In this document: piece after piece, positions 1 through 11,408 of the stretch
Layout: every line of letters begins with the position of its first letter
How positions within the stretch are numbered: position 1 is the first letter of the stretch
Source of the DNA: Strongyloides papillosus
Lineage: Eukaryota > Nematoda > Chromadorea > Rhabditida > Strongyloididae
Reading direction: 5' to 3'
Length of the DNA stretch: 64,000 bases
NCBI GenBank assembly: GCA_005656395.1
Contig: SRSI01000013.1
Coordinates: forward strand, 1,054,001-1,118,000
Program-made: the position numbers and the translations under genes
The notes under the pieces: model-generated
Told to the model about the DNA's origin: nothing
The model's database searches: none
What the model saw: the letters and a program-made list of their open reading frames with translations, nothing else

Positions 1-2525
1 TATGTTTTATAATGACTAATTGCCCACCAATACTATTTAATGATGTGAAGTAAACACTTAGAAATTAAAAAAAGCAGCTTAAAACTTTATATCAAGACTG
101 TTGTATTTTTATTTTAATTTTAAACGCCGAAACTAACTTCCGTATTAAAATTTTAAGAAAAACATTACATATTTTACTTTTATTTCAATTTCTTAAGAAG
201 TAATCTTTTGATATTCTATTAATAATAAAAAATATTCATTCTAAAAAGAAATATAAATAATTTGATAGGAAAAAATGAAAGAAAACACTTAAACATAAAT
301 TTAATCATTACGTAGTAGTACAAGAGGATAACTGTCCCATCATTTTATATTTGAATTTTGGCATTTAACTACCCGAGACATAATTTTACTATGTTACATA
401 AAATTTACGGCATGTTGTTTAGTTTTTGCACCCTTACATACTTATTTTAAAATTTACATTTCTTACTAAAAATTTAAACTTTTCCTAATATAATGTGACC
501 GTTTTCACATGTAAAAATTTATGTATATGAATAAATAAAAAAAGGATTACCAAATCTATTTGAAAAATTTTCGTCACTTTTTTGTATATAATGCCATATT
601 TAGTCATTTTATTATCCCTTCAGATTACTATTTAACATTAAAAAATTGAAAAATTCTTAAATAAAATTTACTCTTCCTCTTTTACATAACTATTTATATA
701 TGGATTTTTTAACTGGAAAAAACTGTCCATTTTATGATATTTAAATTTGATATTTTCTTTATATATCACAATTACTATTATAATTCTTCATCATCATCAT
801 GACAGTTAAGAACAATATTTTTCAAAGACATCTTTTAACAAAAAGCCTCTTGATTTATATCTTAAGACACGAATAACTTAAAATACCATCTTCTCAACTA
901 TTTATTTTATTTTTTATGTCTTTTTTCCCTAAAATGAATAAATTTAAAATGACCTATATATATCTTTTCCCTAGACAAAATCGAAATCATTTACCAATTC
1001 ATAATAATCGTAATAAAATAAAAAAGGCAATTTTTTAATATTTTTTTTGTTCTTGAAAATATATGTCAAAATAATTTAAAACATTGTTTGTTTATTTTAT
1101 ATCAACCTGTTCCAGTTTCTAAGAATAAAATTTTATAATTTTATGACTAAAAAATAGATAAATTTATATTGAATAAAGTAGTAAAATTATATTAGTATGA
1201 TATATTACTTCAAATATAAAAACATTAAAATATAATTTTATTACCTAATTTTTTAGGAAACAAATTATAAAAACATTTAAAACAAAAATTCTTAAATAAT
1301 CTTTTTTACCAAACGAACGAATCTATGAAAAACATCTTGAAATTGATGAAAGAGCTCTTTAAGTATCTTTTACACATATAATTGTTTGGGAATATAAAAA
1401 TTGCATGATGAGATTGCTATAGTTTTTTTGTTTTTCACATCATTTAAAAAATAGTCAACTAAAATTTCATTAAAAAAACATTATAATATGTTTGTTAATA
1501 ACTTTTTTTTTCATTACAGATAACTCAAACATAGCATTTATTTTTAATTTAATTACATCACTCTTTAATATTACTTTAATTATTCAATTGAATTTCTTTT
1601 TATTTCTTTATTATAATTAGCTTTAAAAAGAAAATAAACTTTAACACCCTTGTTGAATGGTTTATTATGAATATATAATATAATTTAGGGGAAAAATCAT
1701 TTATATTACAATTTATTAAATATACAAAAGAAAAATTAAATTATAAAGAAAATTTATATCCTATAAACATTTACTTTAAAAATATATGGTTTTTTTTTCA
1801 ATGTTTCATGATACTTTTTTTTATTATATTTCGTATTTTTCTCATTTTTAATTCTCACTTTACAATACTCTTTTTTTTATTCTTCTCAAACCTCTAAATA
1901 TATCATTTTATTTTTGGGAAGAGACTTTGTGAAATGATTAATTTAAAACAAAATTTGGTATATATAATTATGTTACTTCACAAGATATTTTTAATTATCC
2001 AAAGTACATATAATTTTTAATCAGCCATTAAAGTGTTATGTATTTTTTTATTTATAAAGTTTTTATATCCACATAAATTACTTCTTTATTTTTGGTAAAA
2101 ATACTTTTTTTGTTTTTTTAAAAACTTTTCTGTCTATTTAACCACCATTATTTATTAAAATATCATAATTTTTTGAAGAGAAGATAACTGATTTATAGTT
2201 TTTATAATTTTGCTTTTTTTTAAATAATATAAGTATGTGTAAAAAAAATTACTTAAACCATTTCTGGTAAATATTATGCTAAATGTTTAAGTAACCTCTA
2301 TATATGATATATATGCAGTTATAGTTTTTCACTTTAGTTACGTAGATTAATTTTGAAATATGTAATTTTACAAGGGCTCTTGAATATTTGATATTTTTAT
2401 AAATGGGGGTTCTTGTAATTTTAACTATTTTATTGTATTGGTCATCGACACTTTTTTTTACTTTTGTTGACGAAATATAAATTTATTCCCAATTCAATTT
2501 CAATAACCATTCTTCTTTTTTTTAG
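1..2525. other. AT-rich non-coding region 5' of the Di-Ras gene
   Basis: No open frame with coding character, RNA gene or repeat was recognised here. It should contain the missing first exon or exons of the Di-Ras gene, because the first visible exon at 2526 has no ATG of its own, but no start exon can be picked with confidence. Confidence 0.5.
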
Positions 2526-3330
2526 ATTTCAGCATTGGCGTAGAAGTTCCCTCGTCTGTGGTATCCTCTAGCACCAGTGGAAGACTAACAAATGAGTCCT
2601 CTACATCTGATTATAGAGTAGCTGTTTTTGGTGCTGGAGGGGTAGGTAAAAGTTCAATCGTTTTAAGATTTATCAAAGGTGTTTTTAATGAATCATATGT
2701 GCCAACTATTGAGGATACCTATCGTCAGGTAATTTCGTGTAATCAAAAAAATGTATGCACATTAGAAATAACTGATACTACTGGTAGTCATCAATTTCCG
2801 GCTATGCAAAGATTATCAATTACTAGAGGAAATGCATTTATTCTTGTATATTCAATTACAAGGTTAGTTTAAAAAATTCTTCGATTAGACACAAATGTAT
2901 GTTTTTAGTAAACAAAGTTTAGAAGAGTTAGGTCCAATTATTTTGATGCTAAAAGAAGTTAAAAAGGAGAAAGTCGCAGAAGTACCTATAATGTTAGTGG
3001 GAAATAAGAAAGATGATCAATCTGTATGTTTAATATATACCAATTCCTTTTTATCCTTTTCACACTACTCCATTAAGAAATTTATTCCTCCATTAAACCA
3101 CTTTCATTTATAATATTACTTTCTAGAAAAGAGAAGTGTCAACAGAAACAGGGCAGAAATTAGCTGATAAATGGGGATGCGGCTTTATTGAGACTAGTGC
3201 TAAAGAGAATGAAAATATATTTGAGTTATTTCAAACTTTACTATCAAAGGAGAAGAAACGTCAATTATGTTTAAATATGGACAAAGAAAGTGAAGATAAA
3301 AATATGAAAAAAGGATGTTTCATAATGTAA
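2526..3330 (+). CDS. drn-1: Di-Ras family small GTPase (5' end missing)
   Basis: Small Ras-type GTPase that binds GTP at the membrane; C. elegans DRN-1 is the Di-Ras family member. Exons are 2526-2862, 2909-3023 and 3127-3330, joined by two short GT-AG introns of 46 and 103 bp that keep frame (217 codons visible). All G boxes are present: GAGGVGKS (P-loop), PTIEDTYR (switch I), DTTGS (switch II), GNKKD and ETSAK. The DTTGS motif puts Ser where Ras has Gln61, a Di-Ras trait linked to low intrinsic GTP hydrolysis. The protein ends in CFIM, a CaaX box for prenylation, preceded by lysines. No in-frame ATG occurs before the G domain, so the start lies in an upstream exon; TTTTAG at 2520-2525 or ATTTCAG at 2526-2532 could be its acceptor. 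Family assignment is firm; the drn-1 symbol is inferred by similarity. Confidence 0.9.
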
Positions 3331-3468
3331 AAAATACTTCTTACTTTACATTAATTTTAAATGTATGATCATTACATAAACCTTATTTATATAATTAAGA
3401 ATGTGTCAATTATGATTATATATTAAAATTTTATTTAAAAGTATGATGGAAAAAATTAATTGTATAAA

Positions 3469-3483
3469 AATAAATGCAATAAA
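3469..3483 (+). other. Polyadenylation signals of the Di-Ras gene
   Basis: Two overlapping-spaced AATAAA hexamers (3469-3474 and 3478-3483) lie about 140 bp after the stop codon, the expected place for 3' end formation. Confidence 0.5.
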
Positions 3484-3582
3484 TTTTTTTATATAATTGT
3501 AATGTCTTTTTTTGTCTAATTTATCTTTCCTTTTTGTTGACATAGAATGATTTGCTTAGCTTGATAAGAGAAAAGACATCCT

Positions 3583-4580
3583 TTAAAGTGTGGACTCGAA
3601 AGCTGTTTGGTTTGTGTAAGCTGAAATAACCCTTGAATGTCTTGCTTGCCTTTCTTTTAATTTATCTACATCCATTTTATGATTAATGTATGCTGTTAAG
3701 AGGGAGGCAATTGAAAATAATCCAAGAATAATTATAGATATGGCACATCCCATAAGGATACATGAACATACGATTCTATCATGTACATTATAACAAGGTA
3801 TAGAATAGGAAGTTGTAGGTGTTGTTAAACTTTTTATATCACATTGACTATATGTATTTAACCATGTATTATTATCCTAAAATATAATAATGTAAAATGA
3901 ATTTTGTTAGAAAAATTTAATTACCTGGTTATTTTTTAATTTTATATATGAAAGTACAGAGTAAACAAGTTGTATGGCAGCAGCAGTAATAGTGAGAAGA
4001 AGATGTGGAATTTTAATTATACTTAAAAATTTTGCTCTTATGAAAGAATAATTGTGATTTTGAATACCATGTAAAGAACCAACAGCAACAAGAATACCAT
4101 TTGCTAAAGACATTATTATTTGAACTCTTTCCTCTACTAAATATTTGACGTCACTATTATATCTTTGACCATAATTAAGGAGTAATGAGACAATAATAGC
4201 AACTAATGCTGGATACTTTTGAAATAGGAAAAAAAATCTTCCACTACCTATATTTCCTTCTTGAATTTTTCTTTTTCCATTTATAGCATTCTCTACAGAA
4301 ATCATCTTACCTAATTTTGTCTCCTCAATTGGCACAGGTGATTCATAACTATTTTTATTTGGTACCTCATCTTCATGATACTCAACAATTTGACCAATCT
4401 TAGAGGATGGTCTTGACGGTGGTAAGCCATATACCTCTCTAGTTAATTGAGCTCTTGGAATTAATTTAACTCTAGGTATTGGTTGTAATGTATTTATGTC
4501 ATACCTTCTTAATGAACGTGTATTCTAAAAAACATCTTTTATTATGTTGTGAAAAAGTGTTTTCTTACCTCCTCATACAT
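3583..4580 (-). CDS. Four-pass membrane protein, function unknown
   Basis: I do not recognise the family. Proposed exons, in reading order, are 4580-4569, 4524-3925 and 3876-3583, giving about 301 aa. The ATG at 4580 gives a four-codon first exon; a further upstream exon is possible because a TATAG acceptor-like site precedes it. The first 100 residues are hydrophilic and proline- and charge-containing, so probably cytoplasmic. Four hydrophobic segments follow at roughly residues 106-123, 139-160, 175-197 and 241-268. The stretch between segments 3 and 4 contains three cysteines and an N-x-T site, as expected for an extracellular loop. The short tail is basic. The layout resembles a tetraspan or claudin-like protein, but the tetraspanin CCG motif is absent. 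It lies tail to tail with the Di-Ras gene. Exon 3 was found by splice-site and frame matching. Confidence 0.7.
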
Positions 4581-5390
4581 CTTTAATGTATCTTCCTATA
4601 TAACCTACAATAATAATAAAAAAAGGTAACGTAGTAGAATGAATGTTAAAATATAAGTAAAAGGATGAGTTTGCTTACTTTTATGAATGAAAGCTATCAA
4701 TGTTTCCCTAAAATGGTATGTCATAAAATACCTTGTTGTTATCTTTAACACTAGCATGTAAGTTTACATATAATCATTCCAATAATATAATTGTATTCTT
4801 ATCAAACTCTCTATATTTACATTTAAAAGATTAGCCTCATAATACAAAAATTTGTGATACTCTTCTTCATATTTAAATGATGACTTATTATTTATGTTAT
4901 AAAGGTACTTATTATTTTTCCGAAATTTGTCGGTTCAATTTCCTATCATCTAATAATTTAGATATATATATATTTATATTGTTATAAAAGTAACAAAACG
5001 ATAAATATATATTTAAAGAATGTATTAATAGTATCATTAAGTATTGATAAATCACCTTGAGTAATACAAATATGTATAATTTCCGTTATAAATATGTTCT
5101 TATAAATAAAATTGTGTGGAAAATGAGAAAATAAAAAAGACAATAAATTGACTATAAAATCTTAAGCAAAATAACACGTATTTAAATAATAAAATTCTTA
5201 TTTAATTTGTACTTGTTAAAAAAAATTAATGACTAAAAAAACACACATTAAATTGGATTTCTTTACCATATATTTTTTAGTCATTATGTAAATAAGTTTT
5301 TGTTAAAAAATTTATGTATATAAGTATTAAAAAATAATATTAAACCATTTTTTATTAATAATATTAATGAGTCATTTGGAAATTTTTATA
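4581..5390. other. AT-rich intergenic region
   Basis: No coding or repeat feature seen. It should hold the promoter of the four-pass protein and the 3' end of the lipase gene. Confidence 0.5.
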
Positions 5391-6344
5391 TTACAAATAT
5401 TTGCATTCATTAGCACTAAGATGCATAACATTATCATCATAATATAATTCATGATCACTAAAAACATAATCAAGATGTTTGTTACTGCACTTCTCACTAT
5501 CATCTTCATCTAAACATATCACATAACTACTTCCAATTGCCATATCATTATCATAGAAAATTTCTCTTTTATGATGGACATAACCAAATAAATTTTTAAA
5601 AGGTAGATGTGGAACGGGATCTTTTTTATGAATAACTCTATAGGAATAATCAATTAAGGTGTCAACTGCCCTCACATAATCTTTATCTCCAGTCCTAGGT
5701 TCACCAAATGTTATCAATTTAATATTATTTACATTGGAGTACCTTGAGAATGAAATAGTGGTTGCGCCTATTGAAGCCATTGCTGCACCTAATGAATGTC
5801 CTGTAACCCATGTCTCATAAGTTGGAAATTTATTTTTAGCTGTCAAATAGGCATCCTTTAACCCGCCGTCCCAGACAATTGAAAATGCTGTATTAAAGTA
5901 ATATGAAACATACCCACCACCAATAAACTTTTCTTTTTTTTCAAATAATGTATCAATAACCTCAAATGCTACTTGTTCATTACTAATTGAACCACGAAAG
6001 GCAACAACAATAGCTTCTTTATCATGACCTACACCAACATACCCAGAACAACTATCATCAGAAGTAAAGTCACATTTTGATGTAACTTGTCTTATTAACT
6101 AAACTTTTATTATAAAAAAATTAATAATTTCTTAAATTTGAATAGTTACCGTAGAATTTTTAAATATATTACTTAAACATATATCAGGGATAGAAGAAAA
6201 AGCGGCCGCTGATAAAGGATACAAATAAGTTCTTGCAAAGGAATCATCATAATCTTCAGTGACATTTTTTCCATAAATAATTGGTAAAAAATATAATATA
6301 AAAAGATGTTTAAATAATAAATGGTAAATATTTGAAATTATCAT
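5391..6344 (-). CDS. Secreted class 3 (fungal-type) lipase
   Basis: Alpha/beta-hydrolase of the lipase class 3 family (PF01764), predicted to hydrolyse acylglycerols outside the cell. Two exons, 6344-6150 and 6098-5391, are separated by a 51-bp intron and give about 300 aa. The N-terminus is a hydrophobic signal peptide ending near IIYG (residue 25). The nucleophile elbow is GHSLG at residues 165-169 with catalytic Ser167; the likely triad partners are the Asp in DPVPHLP (about 225) and the His in DHELYY (about 281). An AFRGS segment forms the expected beta-strand and oxyanion-hole region. Several cysteines fit a secreted disulfide-bonded enzyme, and the size is normal for nematode members. 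Exon 2 runs 5' well past the only ATG-like start in that frame, to the TTTAG acceptor at 6099-6101, so a start inside exon 2 would lose a third of the domain. Confidence 0.88.
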
Positions 6345-6975
6345 TTTGATGTATAATTATAAAGAAAATTTCGTTATATAATGATAATTAATCTTATCAC
6401 ACACTACATGCATTCAAATAAAAAAACATTAATGAAGTGAATTTTTATTATATTATTATCATAAAAATTAATGATAAAACAATAAAATGTTTTCATATGA
6501 TATAAAATTTTCTTTTTATTAAGTGTAATAATAAGTTTAAATTTTATATAATAAATAATTACAAAAAAAATTAATAAACGAAAGATTAATAATGAAAGTA
6601 GGAAAAAGAATATTAATTAGAGACATATTATTGTAAATAAAATTTCGATTAAAAAAGATATCTCTTAAGGGGTATAAACTGTATTTTTTTGATTAAAGTA
6701 TTATTGTTATATATATATCCAAAAAATAGCTATATTTTTTTATTTCTTTTTTTACATATATGTCTGTTTAATTTGTCGTCTTTTTAGAATTTAATTCTTT
6801 AGAGATACATACAATGTTATACCAATGAATTTGAAATAAAGAAGGATCTAACTTCCGTGATTATATATAAAAATATATATAATATATTTTGTTCGGTGTA
6901 GAGTAAATTTTTGATATAAAAAAATATTACTAATGATATGCGACATATGAGAGAAATTAAAATAATATGATTATT
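6345..6975. other. AT-rich intergenic region
   Basis: No gene or repeat recognised between the lipase promoter side and the 3' end of the first Mesh-like gene. Confidence 0.5.
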
Positions 6976-9900
6976 TTAAACGCTTGTTTTCATTCCAAGT
7001 AAATTTGTTGTTTCTCCATTCATTTGCCTACTCCTTAATTCAGGACTACCTGATGGTGAGAGTCCTGACATATCTTCTCTAGCATAACGTCTTCCTGCCT
7101 TAGGAGAATATCTCATTGCTGTCATTGCATCATCATCTATCCCATCCAAATACTCCTGATTTCTTAATCGGTTTTTAACTATACTCTAAAAATAATAAGC
7201 ATTATTAATTTATTTTTCTATTTTCAATGAACTTACTCTATCTGTTGAAGTATCTCTGGTTCTATAAGTAGTTGCATCACCTTTGCTTCTATTTAAATTT
7301 CTTTTAGAGACTGACCAACAAACTAAGAATATTAATACAACAGCAATAATTACTCCAAGAAGTGATAATATTCCTGTTAACCACGTTAAAAAATTATCTA
7401 ATTCTTTCGATCTACACCATGGTTGATTTCCCTTATTCCATTCATAACGATATCTACCTGGATCATTATAATCTGCTACCAATTGACAGGTGTACTCATT
7501 TTGTCCTTTAACCCAATGTGTTTGGAAACAATCAAAACGTGCTGTATCACCTTCCAAATAACTTGGTGATAATGCTGGAGTTTTTGTCATATATTCTGGA
7601 TATTCAATATTAATTGCTCCACAGCTATTATATCTTCGACTAGCCTCAAAACGTTCCGTAACAAAGTTATTGTACTCGATATATACTTGTTGCCCTAATC
7701 TTTTATCATTTAATAAGGCATAATCATATTTGCAAGAGGGACTATCACCACAAACTTGGAGAACATTTGATGGATCATCAGGACAATCACTCATTAACTG
7801 ATATTGTGCAATTCCATATTGATTATAATTAATTCCTTGACTTGAGCTTATTTGTGTTTGAGAACACCTATTTATTAATGAATTAATATCAGCACCAGTT
7901 TGAGCTCTAAAGTTATGAGGTGGTTGTACCCAATAAGCTGCAGCAGCATATACAGGTTCAGATTTCATAAAAGCTTCTGGGAAAACTTCGAATTTTTTAT
8001 CTTCATCTCTTGATGTTGTAAACATATTTTTATAGGCAGAATCAGTTGTTGCATAAGCACTAGCATAACTATCTTGACTGCCAGCTTCACCTGATCCTGG
8101 AATTTTATATCTACTTAAAGATGCAGCAACACCACCATTAACATCAGCATCTGTCATTGGTGTATTATATAATCCACCACCACTTTCATCAGGTTTTAAT
8201 AATCCAGTTATTGTTGGATAGATACTTCTATCACCATACATATCATACATACGATTTCCATCAGGTCTAACACCGTATTGCTGTGGTACACTAACTTGAA
8301 CATCTAACATTCCCATAGATTCTTGAAGATCAGATAATCTATCAATATCAAGTGAATATGATTCACGAACTCTAATACCAATTTGTGCTTCCTCCAAAAC
8401 AACATAAACTTCTGGTTGACCTCTTTCAATATTATTAACATAAACAAGGACTCCTTTAAATCTTTGAATACGCATAGTGTCAAAATATCTCATAATATTA
8501 CCAACAATAACACTAGTACGATATCTAAATCTTCTTGTATCTTTTCTTACAACAACATGTACTCTATCTGTACCAGTAGCTTCAATAGCAATACCGGTTA
8601 CAACTGTTGCATTACTTGGTTGAACTAAGTCTTGTTGACTGATATATCTACCAAGTTGACTGAAATCAACTCTTCTATTTGGATATCTTTCTAAACGTGC
8701 TTGTATTCTGACTTCGGGTGTAACAATTGTTTTAGGAATATTAAGTAAAATAAATACACCAGGATCATTAAAGACAAACTTTTGGTTATCTAATGTGTAG
8801 AATGTTCCAGCACCAATAACTTCACCAACAGCTGGGGGTTGGTATGCTTGACATGCTGATGACGGTCTCCTCCAATAAAACATTTGACATCTTGATTTGG
8901 CAAATTTGCAACACAGGAAATATGGCATATAATCATGATGGAAGGACGATAATCCTGGAACTTCAAATTGTCCCATATAGGGAGAAGTACCAAATTCATA
9001 AGCACGTAACGGGAAACCAGGATTATATGGAGTTTCTTCAATAACTTTTATAACAGGTTGATATGATGTTTGCATAAGATAACCAGAAGCATCATAACAA
9101 CATACTTGTCCATAATGTGTTGGGAAACGTGAACTTGTGGCATAACTATGACTACCAGTTGTACTACTACCATAAATATTTTGTGCTGACATATAACAGT
9201 TCTTGGCTCCTATCATAGTTGTACATGTTATATCTCTAAATGTTTGTGAACATCTTGGATGTGGCATAAATCTTCCAAGATCAAGTCTTGCTTGTGATTC
9301 AACACATGGACATGATGCATTTGTTTCTGTATCACGAATAAAATTAAATAATGCGCCATCTTCGTCATACCAATCATGACACATTTCAGTTGCCTTTTCA
9401 TGAATCCATTCACTTTTTTTATCAATAAATTCACCTGTCGTTGTACTAATTGTTTGTGTTGTATCAATTCGACTATTTTGGATTGTCCATAACCAATGTA
9501 AAGAGATTGGTGCTGATACCAAGCCAGGTAATAAACTAACACTCACTCCTTGATCAGTTCTAATTGGTGCTAATTTAAGATACCCAACACGGAAGGAGTA
9601 TAATTCATTTAATCTTTCCCATTCTGTTAGATACCATTGTTCAACTTGATCAAGATTAATTACTTCTTCCTGAGGTTTCCAACGATGTTCATAATCTCCT
9701 CGATTATTGTATGTTGCTAATCTTGCTATAACACGATGTTCTGGGCGGAATTTTTTAATCTGAAAATATTATATTATTTTTTCTATTTATTTCCTTTAAC
9801 AAACCTTTTCATCTTTATCTTCTTTATATCCAATAACATATAAACCTAGTTGTACTGTATAAAGGTTAGTATCTGAAAGTTGGAAATTTTGTCTTGTAAC

Positions 9901-11400
9901 CATATCAATATTAGTAAAATTTCTAGGATACCATGATAATGGCATCGTCGTTCTACCGATAGGATTTTTATACCAATCATATATATTACCAATATCTAAT
10001 CTCATCGGATCTAAAGTCGGTGGAACAAAATAAATATACCCCACAAACGCTTTCTCCTCATTAGCACCACTAGATTGTGGTTGGAAATATACAGTTTTTG
10101 TACCCCAATCATAAATTTTAGGTAAATTACATCTTGCAATGGCAGAATTTAGTACAACACATGTGGCAGTCTGCCTTTGTTCAATCATAAGGATGTATGT
10201 TTGTGTTGGATCAAGGCATATAGCATTGACATCAACAGTCATCTCACCTAACATATTGACAATATTTGGATAGATTAATATTGGATATGTACCACCAGTT
10301 TTGTTGGAACAACCTGCTGGTCTAACAACATCATCAACACGGAACATATAAATACCACGTCCCAAGTGTGGGACACCAGAACGTTGTGATAAAACTTTTG
10401 GAGTATTTTTATAACCTTGTGTTGGATCTATTGGTACTAGACCTGTATGATTACCACCATTAAAAACAGCTATACACCGTCCAGTCTTTGAATTATCACG
10501 TACATCTGCTGCATCAAAGCCTAATTTATCATAATTTATAATTGTATAACTGAGTCTCATAGCATAATCAGTTAACCAGATAAGTTGATATGTCCCTAAT
10601 TTACCAGCATCAAAATCTGATCTACCAGCAATCGCTGATGCTGTATTTTCCCATGTTACGACTACAGCTGCATCGGCACGAAATGCTGCAGCACCAGCAA
10701 CTCCTTCCATAAGGCGTCTCATCATTTCATCAAGAAATCTATCACCTTCATTATTACATTTAACATAACCATCTCCTGCACCAGGACATTGACTACGTTG
10801 TGGACCGAAGAAAGAACTTTGTTGGTAACTAGTTGATAAATCTTGAGATCTTCCAAAAGCTGTGGATCGTAGGACGACACGATAATAAACACCTGTTTGA
10901 AAACCTGGTGGAATATTTTGAGGTATTTGTTGTTTACAAAGGTATGGTGCCATCATAGCGGGATCTTGTTGTTTAGGCCAATCTGTTGCTGTCGGTCCAA
11001 CATTAATTGTTGGTCCTTGGTCTAAGACATTAGCAAATGCAATATAACCATTTACTGATATCTATATATTAATTAATAGTATTTTAATATTATTTTAACT
11101 TACGGTTGTGTAATTATAAAGACCACCATAATAAGGGAAAAAATGGTGTAAATCTATTGTTTGACCAGAGGTTAATAATGCTGGATGGACTTTGAAATCA
11201 CCAGCATTTATACCATACCTCACTAAACTATTACTGGTATAAAAATTGAGACCAGTTGATGAGAATGCTTCAGGATTTGTATCAAACTGACTACTGGACC
11301 CAGCATCTATGTTACGTTGTCCATGAGAGAAGGATAGGAAAGTTGATATAATAAATATAATATTAATTAAATTAACATAAAATTTATGCTTTAATCTCAT
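6976..11400 (-). CDS. Mesh/SUSD2-like membrane protein, copy A (NIDO-AMOP-VWD-Sushi-TM)
   Basis: Large type I membrane protein with the Mesh/SUSD2 domain order; Drosophila Mesh is a gut smooth septate junction component, and a single C. elegans gene (K03H1.5 type) is the likely counterpart. Exons in reading order are 11400-11104, 11061-9805, 9759-7237 and 7185-6976, all phase 0, giving about 1428 aa. Order seen: signal peptide ending near SHG, NIDO-like region, a conserved linker, AMOP with the MCHDWYDEDG start and many cysteines (from about residue 640), VWD (from about 835), Sushi (about 1230-1295), one membrane helix (about 1305-1330) and a cytoplasmic tail ending KTSV, a class I PDZ ligand. 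The start at 11400 is preferred to the upstream ATG at 11445 because an ATTTTAG acceptor (11406-11412), probably for trans-splicing, falls between them. The last exon was found by frame and splice matching. The neighbour at 15.4-19.9 kb is its tandem paralogue. Confidence 0.9.
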
Positions 11401-11408
11401 GTCAACTA

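Noticed and set aside
4929..4943. GGTTCAATTTCC as a tRNA B-box
   Set aside because: Spacing and upstream A-box are absent; no cloverleaf can be drawn.
8383..9044. Several 60-100 codon frames on both strands inside the Mesh-like genes
   Set aside because: They overlap strongly conserved coding exons in other frames and have biased, low-complexity composition; shadows of the real frame.
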